A stretch of 29,351 bases of DNA from Nymphaea colorata (lineage: Eukaryota > Streptophyta > Magnoliopsida > Nymphaeales > Nymphaeaceae), in assembly GCF_008831285.2 (NCBI RefSeq), contig NW_022204933.1, forward strand, positions 1 to 29,351. Reading direction: 5' to 3'. Below are positions 21,564 through 29,351 of this stretch, piece by piece; within the stretch, counting starts at the first letter, position 1; every line of letters starts with the position of its first letter. The translations under genes were made by a program, and so were the position numbers. Under the pieces are notes generated by a model. The model was not told where the DNA came from. It was given only the letters and a program-made list of their open reading frames with translations, and made no database searches.

Positions 21564-22435
21564 TCAACAAGTTGAGATAAATGTTGAAAATGCTGACCCA
21601 TTGGAGAGGTATTTTAGTTCAGATTCGGTTTGTAGTGATTTATAGTTGTAGAAACTGCTTTGGAAATAACTTTCTGCTAGTTCTTTTATTTTTATTCTAC
21701 TTTTTTAAAGATTGGCTCCAGGGGCTTCTTACTAATTGCTCTTGTGGTTGATTTTCTATTCTTTTTTCAGAGTCTTCTGCAGGGTTTGAAAATTATAAAT
21801 ATATATTGAAACTGTTATAAGCATGAGTCCAAAAATTACACCCTGAAACGTAGTTATGATGAAGTCCCCAACATTTATACCATTTTCATAGCCGATCTCA
21901 AGAATTACTCCAAAACTATAGCCAGTAACAACTGTTTGTCCGATAACTCCAACCACAATAAAAATGTATCCCCACTCAGAGAATTAGTCTGTTTTGCCGT
22001 GCTATCTAGTCTATTTATGCTTTATCTTAAGCAGATAAATAAGCCTAAGGTCGAGATTTATGCGAAAATGACGATTATTTGCCAGCTAAACTGGACAGCA
22101 TAAATAAGCCATTCATTTTCTTGGTATTTCCCCACGAAATATTGTGAAGAGTTAGAACTGAAATGGTAAAATGAGCATACTGATCGGTTGTTGACGATGT
22201 TGTAGGCAAGACAGGCCATCGAGAAAGTTAGTTGCAAGGCTACCAGTATAATGATCATGGATCTAACTTACATGAATGAGAGAACTTATTAATATAAGCT
22301 AGGACGGTAATAATTATGTGGCTGAACATTATCTTTTGAATTAAAATTATCGACATCACCTACATCAAAAAAAAACAAACAGCCCTCAAAGGGCAGGAAG
22401 GCTTCGCTTGGATAGATAAAATGATTCAGGATCAT
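21564..22435 (-). CDS. Four-helix membrane protein (274 aa)
   Basis: ATG 22435-22433, preceded directly by an in-frame TGA, to TGA 21566-21564. A 47-nt intron at 22026-22072 makes the frame close at 274 residues. Hydrophobic segments on the protein: about residues 63-85 (IIILVALQLTFSMACLAY), 115-130 (WLIYAVQFSWQII), 150-175 (GYIFIVVGVIGQTVV...) and 185-205 (VIFGLMLITVSIYIYNF). The last ~70 residues are a hydrophilic, Lys/Ser/Gln-rich tail that probably faces the cytosol. No transporter, channel or receptor signature is recognised. Four helices with long ends could suit a small receptor- or tetraspan-like protein; that is a guess. It is divergent from the cysteine-rich surface protein gene, whose start lies about 60-100 bp away. 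Confidence 0.62.
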
Positions 22436-22534
22436 TTTTCATAATTCATAAAAAGGATTTTTGATGATTCTATGGCTGAAAATATGGTCCCATAATGTTA
22501 TTCCCATATCGATAAGCAATTAAATTATAACTAT

Positions 22535-23725
22535 ATGCGATAATTACTCATCTTGACAGTCCTAATCTTCTATAGCGAGGCTACCACCTGGTCTGCGATA
22601 CCGGATACTACGCCAATAATTACCTCATGTAGTGCATACTCTGCTCAACTGGCTGTCTCGCCTGCTGCGATGAAAATCTATGCACCACATGCGATACAGG
22701 TACCTTTTTTGCAAGGTAGGGTATGTACTTTCAGACACTTCGGGACTATGCCTTGCATGCCCTCCTAATTGCGACTCTTGCGATCAGTCACTTACATGTC
22801 TTGCTTGCGCTGCATCCACCACGCTGCAATCAGGAGTATGCTTGAGCTGCCCGATTGGATGCTCGGTCTGCAGTTCTAGTACTGTTTGCACCACTTGCCA
22901 GGCTCAGTACTATCTGGTTTCTAATGGTTGCGAGCCCTGTCCTGCCGGCTGTACTACTTGCTCTTTTTCTTCTGGGTATACATGCACTGCTTGTTCTAAT
23001 ACTTACTATCTTAGTTCTCCTAGCTGTATCGCCTGTTCACTGCCTTGTGCCAACTGCAATGGGCCAACCACTTGTACTAGCTGCCAGGATGGATTTTTCT
23101 TTATTTCCGCCACCCAAACATGTTCGGCCTGTCCTTTGGTATGTGCCACTTGCACAGCCTATGCGACTTGTACTAGTTGTGTTACTGGCCATTTCCTATC
23201 CAGTAATGCTTGTCCTTCCTGCATTGCTAATTGCGCTTCATGCAACAATACAGTTTAATGTACAACTTGTAATACAAATTATTCGCTTACTCCAACAAAG
23301 ACTTGTGCAGTCTGCACGCTTCCCTGTGCTACTTGCGACTCTAATGGCACTTGCGTGGCGTGTTCAACCGGATACTATCTTTCTGGAACTACCTGTTACC
23401 CCTGCATCAGTCTTTGCGACACCTGCACATCATCCTATCTTTGTTCGGTCTGCCAAACTGGATATTATTTCGATGGTAAAGATAGTCCTATGTAGGCTCT
23501 AGCTGCACTTCTTGTGGGAGTTATTGCAGGGAATGCTCGCAGGCCACAGGAAAATGCTCCAAGTGTCTTTAAGGGTTTACCATATCGAATGGTGATTGTG
23601 TCCTTTGCACTTCAGATGTATGCAACTGTGCAACAGGAACAAACTTTTACACACTTTACAATTCGGGGCGATCCATACTAGGAATTTCATCGTTTTTGCT
23701 GCTTGGCCTCTTAGCCATTTTTTGA
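22535..23725 (+). CDS. GPI-type cysteine-rich surface protein
   Basis: About 377 residues dominated by repeats of C-x2-C pairs spaced like CTTCQAQYYL, CTSCQDGFFF, CTSCVTGHFL and CSVCQTGYYF, the furin-like repeats of ciliate surface antigens and of leishmanolysin-like or granule proteins. The C-terminus (SGRSILGISSFLLLGLLAIF, then TGA) is a typical GPI-anchor signal: small residues, then a hydrophobic end with no charged tail. Two 20-nt introns (22700-22719 and 23476-23495) restore the Cys frame exactly. A third candidate is 17 nt, 22559-22575, with CTAATC. The N-terminus is uncertain. Start 22535 gives MRQLLILT, then RGYHLVC after splicing. The unspliced version reads as a good signal peptide (MRQLLILTVLIFYSEATTWS) but is out of frame with the Cys repeats. 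Start 22495 gives an unspliced in-frame extension without a signal. The mature protein would sit on the cell surface or in secretory compartments. Confidence 0.85.
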
Positions 23726-24063
23726 TTTTGTAAATTATTTAATTAAAGTCTTAGGGATTGCCCATACTTTTTGCCTAAAAAAGGTAAAAGTTAGGTTGGC
23801 TTTATGATAAATACACCAGCAAAAGAATATGTTGTTATTTTAAAAATTTGCTCATAGCAGATTTTCCAGGGGTTAAAACTTGTAATACTAATCTTTATGG
23901 AGCTCTCCAAGCAGAAGAATAGTTGATATCTTATTTAGCAGGTTTTGCTTGACAATTTATTCAATTTAAAGGGCATTCTGGAGCTATTTCATTTGTCCAC
24001 ATTCTAAAAAACGGAAAACTAATATTAATTTAAACGATTGACTAATTAAAATTATTATCTTAT
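23726..24063. other. AT-rich gap, 338 bp
   Basis: No convincing gene. A 40-codon frame at 23804-23926 (starting MINTPAKEYVVILKI) has slight protein character but no domain and no splice partner that I can find. The rest is AT-rich. Confidence 0.5.
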
Positions 24064-24480
24064 ATGAAGCCAATCTCCTTCGGGCCTAATCCTCGGAGCG
24101 CAGCGGTAGGGCAACTTCTCTTCCTAACAAAATAAAGATTAGAACCTGCAAGCTACCCAAAGACTTTTTTAGAGAGGCTCGGGTGAGCAGCGAGGCACTC
24201 AAGACCAGCAGAGTATCGAGACGATCCACCTGCGATGACGACACCATGGCCCCCAGCACACCCTCCTTCAGAATGATGGAAAAGGATCAAGACAACTGAT
24301 GAGGGGCAGTCGCAAAAACGAAACCACAAGGATCTTGTCGCCCATCAAGTTGGTCGATTTTCTTCCTTGTCGTGAACGCACTCAGAATCTGAGAAGAGGG
24401 TGAATAAAGAACTCAAAGATAGGTTTATAGCGTTCGAGCTGCCCCCTATCTACTCCAACAGAGTTTCTTTGGAACTTTGA
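24064..24480 (+). CDS. Small basic protein with three introns (107 aa)
   Basis: An unrecognised protein of 107 residues. Three introns of 32, 44 and 17 nt (24106-24137, 24213-24256, 24369-24385) bring three frames together, and the CDS closes exactly with TGA at 24478-24480. The first intron has CCTAAC upstream of its AG. The protein is basic and Ser/Arg-rich at the start (MKPISFGPNPRSAAIRTC), with LPKDFFREARVSSEALKTSR and a C-terminal KELKDRFIAFELPPIYSNRV. This is composition only; no family assigned. The GC content of the exons is clearly higher than that of the flanks on both sides, which supports a gene. The second intron is the least sure. Confidence 0.55.
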
Positions 24481-24892
24481 TTTTAATAACTTTTGACTTC
24501 AAGATTGATGACCATAATCATGGAAGATTCGCTCATATTTTAGACTCAACTATTCATAAATAATTGAATAGTGGCCGCCAGGTTAAAAAGTTAAAAGCTG
24601 CCTCTTCTTAGTCAATTATAAGGAAGTAAACATAGAAAGCTGGGAGGAGATAGCAAAAATATCATGAAAGATGTAAGGCTTAGAGTCATTTATCAAATAA
24701 ATACTGATTCAAGTGCAACTTGCTCTATTAAATTGACCTGAGAAGGGTAAGTTTTACAATTCAAGTTTATTGTCTAAGCATATCTTAGCTCAAAAAGCTG
24801 TACAATCATGCAAAATTGAGCAAATTTTTCACGTTATTATCAACCGAGGTTCTTAATATAAGCCACAATGATTGAGTTTTAAGAAAACCTCA
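24481..24892. other. AT-rich gap, 412 bp
   Basis: No ORF on either strand that I can support, no RNA gene and no repeat. It separates two convergent short genes. Confidence 0.5.
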
Positions 24893-25206
24893 TCAATTAC
24901 CCAAAAAAGCTACTTAAAGAAAGTATAAAATGATATAATCAGCTTACCTTGACCCTGAATTCTTTACAGAATCGAAAATCCAGCTCGCAAAAGTTTCTTT
25001 TTGAACTTATTCTTCGAAAATAGCTGAAGAACTTCCGCATTTGAAAGTGGAAAGGCACTCAAATCGAGATTTTAGGGCAAATGAAAAGTAGAAAAATGTT
25101 AAGGCTTATCGATTTTGATCATTTCTAACCAATTTCCTACTGATAAATGGAAGTCATAACTTTCCATAATCTCTGACGCATTTTCTTTAATACTTATCTA
25201 AAACAT
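24893..25206 (-). CDS. Small SAM-domain-like protein (92 aa)
   Basis: ATG 25206-25204 (or 25167) and a 35-nt intron at about 24920-24954 (GTAAGC...TTTAAG) give 92 residues ending at TGA 24895-24893. Without the intron the frame runs on to 24829 through AT-rich sequence. Residues ~22-85 (SVGNWLEMIKIDKPQHFSTF, then LPLSNAEVLQLFSKNKFKKK-type helices and AGFSILQRIQ) have the spacing of a SAM domain: WL in helix 1, F in helix 2 and a final Arg/Ile helix. SAM domains mediate protein-protein contacts. The match is by pattern only. The single domain makes up nearly the whole protein. Confidence 0.42.
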
Positions 25207-25537
25207 AAGTATAGATGTTTTTTGTACATTTTCTTCTTATTTTACTTAAAAACCTAACAGGAGTACTTTAGATATGACAATCAATACCAATAAAGTCATA
25301 TGATTACATTTATTAAAACTTTAAATGCAGTCACACATGGGCAACAGAGCAAAATCGAATGCTGATATTCATGATAAAATTTATTAAAAATGGATAGGAT
25401 ATGTTATCTTGCAAGCCATATTACGAAAACCTTGTTTTTGCTTATAAAGCTCTGACTTGGATTTTAGGATCTATTCGGGGCATTTAAATTAAATTGAAAC
25501 ATTAGTTTGTTAATTTTAATTTGATATTAAAGTGTTG
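25207..25537. other. AT-rich gap, 331 bp
   Basis: Strongly AT-rich with no supported gene. It should hold the divergent promoters of the SAM-like gene and the Rh transporter. Confidence 0.5.
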
Positions 25538-26940
25538 ATGTAAAAGGGTGGGGCCTAACATCACGCCAGGACTATAAAAAACTATGCCATTCTACTCCTC
25601 ATCGTAGAAGTCAGCATTATTGTATTATTCGGAGTCTTTGTGAGAATTCAGAATAATACAGATGAGGGCTTAAACCCCGAAAGGTATGCAGCTTATCAAG
25701 ATGTCAATGTGATGATGTTGATTGGCTTTGGATACCTGATGGCCTTCTCGAAAACAACCTCCTGGTCAGCTTTCTCCTACACTTTCTTCATGAACGCCCT
25801 CATGCCTCAACTCTACATCTTGCTTAGTGCTTTTTGGAAAAGAGTTTTGGTCGAAGGATTCGATAGTCACAACTACTACATCTACGTCAATGAAGAGACC
25901 TTCCTCAGCGGGCTTTACTCGGCTGCTTCTATGTTCGTGAACATCGGATGCACTATTGGTAGAGTTGGTCCTCAGGATATCTTGATCATGTGCCTCATCC
26001 ACGAAATCGGATACACTCTCAACGAAGTAATCTGCTATGATTTGATCAAAGGATTCGATGTTGGAGGCAGCATGGTCATCCATGCCTTTGGTGCATATGG
26101 TGGCCTCACGATCAGTCTCTTCCTCGCATATCTCACCAAGCCAAACAGCAAGCCAATGACCAACTATACATCAAACATCTTTGCCTTATCGGAACGCTCT
26201 TCCTCTGGATGTATTGGCCATCCTTTAACTTTGGCATCTTCGCCTTGACCCCCTTCACGAAAACACAAGTCATTTCAAACACCATCATCGCACTCACCGG
26301 TAGCTGTCTAGCCACTTTCATGACCAGCGCCTTCCTTAAAAACAGGTTCACCATGGAACATTTACTCAATGCACTCTCTCCGGAGGTGTCGTCATCGGAG
26401 CCGCATCAGGAATCTTATTCAACCAGGAGGTGCCTTGGCGATTGGATTTTTGACCGGAATATCTCAACTCTCGGTTTCCAATACTTAACTCCTTATTTGT
26501 AGCATAAATTTGGCTTATACGATACATGCGGAGTACATAACTTGCACGGAATCCCAGGAGTAATTGGAGGACTTGTCAGTGCCGTTGTTGCTGCAACCTA
26601 TACCTATCCAAGCACCCTTGATGCATATACCCCATCCAATACCAGTTTCCCTCAACTGGCTACCTTGGTTGCCACACCCTACAAGCAAGGGGGTCTTCAA
26701 GTAGCCACCACTTTTTGCTCCTTGGGTATCGGTATCGTTACCTCAATCATCACTGGATTTTTCCTCAAGATCTGCTACAGCTGGAAGGAGAGTGAGTTCT
26801 TCAACGATTCAATTTATTTCGAGGAAGCAGACGAGTTCCTTAGCAAGGAAGAATTCAACCCAGAATTCGTCAAGAGGGAAATCAGAGCCGTGGCTTCAGA
26901 GTTCAACCTCCAGACCAGCCAAGAGAGGCTCAAGGAATGA
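25538..26940 (+). CDS. Rh-type ammonium transporter, four frame breaks
   Basis: A membrane protein of the Rhesus/Amt ammonium channel family, about 468 residues if read through. Family motifs in order: VNVMMLIGFGYLMAF, GGSMVIHAFGAYGGL, FLWMYWPSFNFG, a NATLSGGV-type segment, LGFQYLTPYL, and DTCGVHNLHGIPGVIGG. The conserved His residues in IHAFGAYGG and VHNLHGIPG are present, and a cytosolic acidic tail follows (EEADEFLSKEEFN). Between 26185 and 26464 the reading frame steps back by one base four times, after GCC 26183-26185, GCA 26371-26373, CAG 26424-26426 and TCT 26462-26464. In each case the protein motif continues with no residue lost. At each site one more copy of a neighbouring base would restore the frame, and no GT-AG intron fits. 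Either bases are missing in the assembly or this copy is damaged. The 650 bp before and 475 bp after are clean. The function call is firm; its status as an intact gene is open. Confidence 0.85.
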
Positions 26941-27027
26941 AATTTCTCATATCATCATACCTATTATTTTATCATAACTTTGGATTTGATGCTTTTGTTA
27001 TGATTATGTATCTATGGTCAAATAGCA

Positions 27028-27646
27028 TCAGTAGCCGTAGGCGGCCAGTTCAGCTCTAACTGAGTTGATTTCCTTGAGGTTCAAGGCCTTTCTGACGTTG
27101 TTTTGACTGGCCAGTCTCTTCTTGTGCCATGCTGAAGCACGCTCTCTTCTCTTGTTCTCCAACTTCTCGACGAGGGATCGCTTTCCCCATCCGACTTCGC
27201 TTGAGAGGTCACCGAGGGTACAGAACTTTCTGAAGCTGGAAAGCTTGACAGCTCTGAGAGCATCGGGGACAACTTCTCTCTTCTTGGTGTCATAGGGAGC
27301 GGGGACACCCTCGAAAACTTTAAGTCTTCCCAAAGCCTCAGCTCCTCTGGCGGATTTATGGGGAAGCATGCCACGGACGGTCCTCCAGAAGATTCTGGAG
27401 GGAGCGCGGTAATGAACAAAGGTTCTGCGGGGGTTGGTAAGGAGTCTCTTTCTGAGGAACTCAGAGAATTTAACTTTATTTCTAAAGAGAGATCCGGTGA
27501 TATTGATTCCTTCGGCTCTGACGACTGCGACTCTCTGGCCTAAGTTAGCAGGACGTTTTACCGCTGAGGAGGGTCTTTGCGATATAGGAGGCCAGTCTGC
27601 CGAGCAGGTGACCCTTGGCGTCAACAACGATCAACTTCTTGAACAT
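27028..27646 (-). CDS. RPL13A: 60S ribosomal protein L13a (uL13)
   Basis: A 198-residue large-subunit ribosomal protein. ATG 27646-27644, TGA 27030-27028, one 22-nt intron at 27540-27561 with GCTAAC before the AG. N-terminal [20 protein letters not shown], then [17 protein letters not shown] spliced directly onto it, [18 protein letters not shown], and [14 protein letters not shown] are hallmark uL13 segments. The length matches eukaryotic L13a (about 200). The C-terminus is Lys/Arg/Glu-rich as usual. This gene is the best internal proof of the genetic code and of splicing here, because the conserved protein continues exactly across the intron. It lies back to back with the lysozyme gene, 237 bp apart, sharing an AT-rich promoter region. 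Confidence 0.98.
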
Positions 27647-27883
27647 TTATGGTAAATTATTATAATCACAAATATATTAAAATCACTTTATAGTAAATCT
27701 TGGAAAGATTGCTTTGGGCAATTTTGGAAAAATGGCTTTGGAAGGATAAATATTATTAATTGAAAAAATAATTGGTTGGTTGAATAAGATAATAATGCCG
27801 AATTAGGTTGAAGCAAACAGTATCGTTTTGAGAAAAAATTGATTGAAAATAATGGATAGTTTATTGGCTTTTAATATAAAGAT

Positions 27884-28540
27884 ATGTTTAATTTGGGAGG
27901 TTTTTTATTGATATTCTGCCTCGTCTGCTCGTGCAGTTGCGTGTTCGGAGTCGACATTTCTCAACTTTTCTCAGTTGAGAACTTCACCTGCATGAAGAAC
28001 GCCAATATTACCTTTGCTGTTGCTCGTGGATATTGCTCTTTCGGAGGAATCGACACCCATGCTGTTCAAAGTCTCACAAACATCAAAGCAGGAGGACTCA
28101 AGGCTGATACCTATATGTTCCCCTGCAGAGGAAAGAACGCCACTTCTCAAGTCGACGATATGGTGAAGCAAATCCCTGGCAATCTCTACGAGACTATCTG
28201 GATCGATGTCGAGACAAACCCAAGTCCTGGATGTTCTTGGAGTGGCCACGACTCAGCCTCTAACTGCGCCTTCCTTATGGAGACTGTCAATGCGATTAAG
28301 GCCAAAGGCAAGAAAGTCGGAATTTATGCTTCAAGGTATATGTGGGGAACTATTTTTGGAAGCTATGACGCATGTGGACAGGCATCAGCTGGAATCCCAC
28401 TTTGGTATGCCCACTACGACAACACACCAAGCTTCTCTGATTTCACGGCCTTCGCTGGATGGAAGGCTCCTTCCATTAAGCAATACCTTGGAACCTCATC
28501 TCTCTGCGGAGCCAGTGTTGACAGAAATTGGCATCCTTGA
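27884..28540 (+). CDS. Secreted GH25 lysozyme
   Basis: A 218-residue glycoside hydrolase of family 25, which cleaves bacterial peptidoglycan between NAM and NAG. An N-terminal signal peptide of about 21 residues (FLLIFCLVCSCSCVFG) is followed by the mature protein starting VDISQLFS, whose Asp is the first catalytic-site residue. WIDVETNPSPGC contains the family DxE pair. Later motifs are FLMETVNAIKAKGKKVGIYAS and LWYAHYDNTPSFSDFTAFAGWK, the eukaryotic GH25 (Dictyostelium, Entamoeba, nematode) pattern. Cysteines are frequent, fitting a secreted or food-vacuole enzyme. Length and order match single-domain GH25 proteins. No intron. The role is presumably digestion of bacterial prey. Stop TGA 28538-28540. 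Confidence 0.93.
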   Translation: MFNLGGFLLIFCLVCSCSCVFGVDISQLFSVENFTCMKNANITFAVARGYCSFGGIDTHAVQSLTNIKAGGLKADTYMFPCRGKNATSQVDDMVKQIPGNLYETIWIDVETNPSPGCSWSGHDSASNCAFLMETVNAIKAKGKKVGIYASRYMWGTIFGSYDACGQASAGIPLWYAHYDNTPSFSDFTAFAGWKAPSIKQYLGTSSLCGASVDRNWHP

Positions 28541-28646
28541 TTATTCATCCCTCAATCAACCTCACCATCTATCATATCATGCATCCATCATATATTGAGT
28601 TCATCTGAATTATATTTAATAGCAACCCTCGCGATTCTTCACCACA

Positions 28647-29202
28647 ATGTGGCAAAAAATGAGCAATTACGCACTCAAGTTGCATCTTCAACAACAGCCT
28701 TTTCCCAAGACAATAATCGGCATTGATTTCGGGATGAAGTCAACAGGTCTCGCAGTCACAAGCTCAGATCTTCTTCATGCATTTGTACACTTATAGCAAA
28801 TCAGTATCTGACAACCATCAGGAGGGATATTCGATCGAAGTAGTTTCGATAGGACTTGAGCCGCCTCTTGAAGAAAGAACGGCCTTTGGCTCTTGTCATC
28901 GGCAAGCCAAACTATGTGGTGGAATCGCAACAAAAGGAAGTACATGGAGCTTAAAGGAGAGCATAATCGACCTCATCGACCAGTTTATAGACGGCGTCCA
29001 CTTGGAACACCCGAAAATCGAGGACTATAAGTTCACCTTTGTCGATGAATCATGGACAACTATGAACGCCAAATCGCAGCTGAGGGCCATTTAAGATGAA
29101 ATTCGGAAGTGGGGGCATCTCAGACGCGAGAAGGAGCTGGTTGATGGAATGGCTGCAGTCAATATCCTAAGGAAATATCTTGACTTCTTTGGTAAAAACT
29201 GA
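28647..29202 (+). CDS. RuvX/YqgF-type RNase H-fold nuclease
   Basis: A 172-residue protein of the bacterial RuvX/YqgF family (putative Holliday-junction resolvase or rRNA-processing nuclease). Introns of 20 nt (28785-28804) and 17 nt (28940-28956) are required, and the frame closes exactly. Motifs: TIIGIDFGMKSTGLAVTSSD with the first catalytic Asp, YLTTIRRDIRSKQFRQDLSR, ALVIGKPNYVVESQQKE, VDESWTTMNAKSQL (the DERxTT position) and LVDGMAAVNILRKYLDFF (the D-x2-AA position). The acidic catalytic residues are all present. Eukaryotic members are usually of organelle or bacterial origin; an N-terminal extension of ~20 residues with Lys and Gln could be a mitochondrial presequence. It is the last gene: its TGA at 29200-29202 lies 60 bp from the telomere. 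Confidence 0.9.
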
Positions 29203-29262
29203 TTATATGGAATTATTTGTCGCATAAAGCCAAGCAACGATTAAGCTGTTACCTTCATCTTT

Positions 29263-29351
29263 GGGGTTGGGGTTGGGGTTGGGGTTGGGGTTGGGGTTGG
29301 GGTTGGGGTTGGGGTTGGGGTTGGGGTTGGGGTTGGGGTTGGGGTTGGGGT
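29263..29351. repeat. Right telomere, GGGGTT repeats
   Basis: GGGGTT units run to the last base, about 15 copies without variants. The orientation is opposite to the left end, as expected for the other end of a linear chromosome. Confidence 0.98.

Noticed and set aside
22855-23502. 215-residue hydrophobic ORF inside the cysteine-rich gene
   Set aside because: It is an alternative frame of the Cys-repeat coding sequence; the Cys periodicity shows the other frame is real.
24083-24140. tRNA-like D-arm (agcgcagcggtagggc)
   Set aside because: No matching TpsiC arm, no acceptor stem, and the bases fit a coding exon plus a 32-nt intron of the small basic protein.
28800-28960. Two -1 frameshifts in the RuvX gene
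   Set aside because: Introns of 20 nt (28785-28804) and 17 nt (28940-28956) explain both frame changes and close the CDS exactly.
1-29351. Euplotes-type +1 frameshifting
   Set aside because: TAA and TAG are ordinary Gln codons here, telomeres are C4A2 not C4A4, and nearly all frame changes are explained by short introns.

Overview
The window is a complete, small macronuclear chromosome of a ciliate. Its first 86 bases are CCCCAA repeats and its last 89 bases are GGGGTT repeats, so both ends are telomeres and no sequence is missing. In every gene that can be traced, TAA and TAG lie inside conserved protein (read as glutamine) and TGA is the only stop. C4A2 telomeres with UAR=Gln point to an oligohymenophorean-type ciliate (Tetrahymena/Glaucoma side). 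The short chromosome and the moderate GC of the coding regions do not look like Tetrahymena itself. Introns are extremely short, commonly 16-26 nt, and several carry a CTAAC/CTAAT-like branch site just before the AG.

Layout, left to right. 87-5898: a subtelomeric hypothetical membrane/helical protein, a ULK-like protein kinase, and a ubiquitin-specific protease. 6190-10698: one long, intron-rich gene for a divergent myosin-like protein with proline-rich, MyTH4 and FERM regions. 10767-15566: four uncharacterised proteins, one of them on the minus strand, then an ESCRT-I Vps23/TSG101 protein. 15567-16067: a mosaic patch made of copies of the 3' ends of two other genes on this chromosome. 16060-19721: three minus-strand genes in a row, a TRAF-type zinc-finger/MORN protein, a protein with five 12-residue repeats and an RS-like tail, and a coiled-coil protein. 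19803-21185: an Aurora-type kinase. 21275-25206: small ORFs, a four-helix membrane protein, a GPI-type cysteine-rich surface protein, a small basic protein and a small SAM-like protein. 25538-29202: an Rh-type ammonium transporter with four frame breaks, ribosomal protein uL13, a secreted GH25 lysozyme, and a RuvX/YqgF-type nuclease ending 60 bp from the right telomere.

There is no operon logic. Genes are independent, closely packed and on both strands. Most gene models rest on exact frame closure (exons joined at GT-AG introns give a length divisible by three), conserved motifs crossing the splice joins, and a TGA stop. Weak points: the ends of the first gene, the exact exons of the myosin-like gene, the N-terminus of the cysteine-rich protein, and the short ORFs at 11502, 21275 and 24893.
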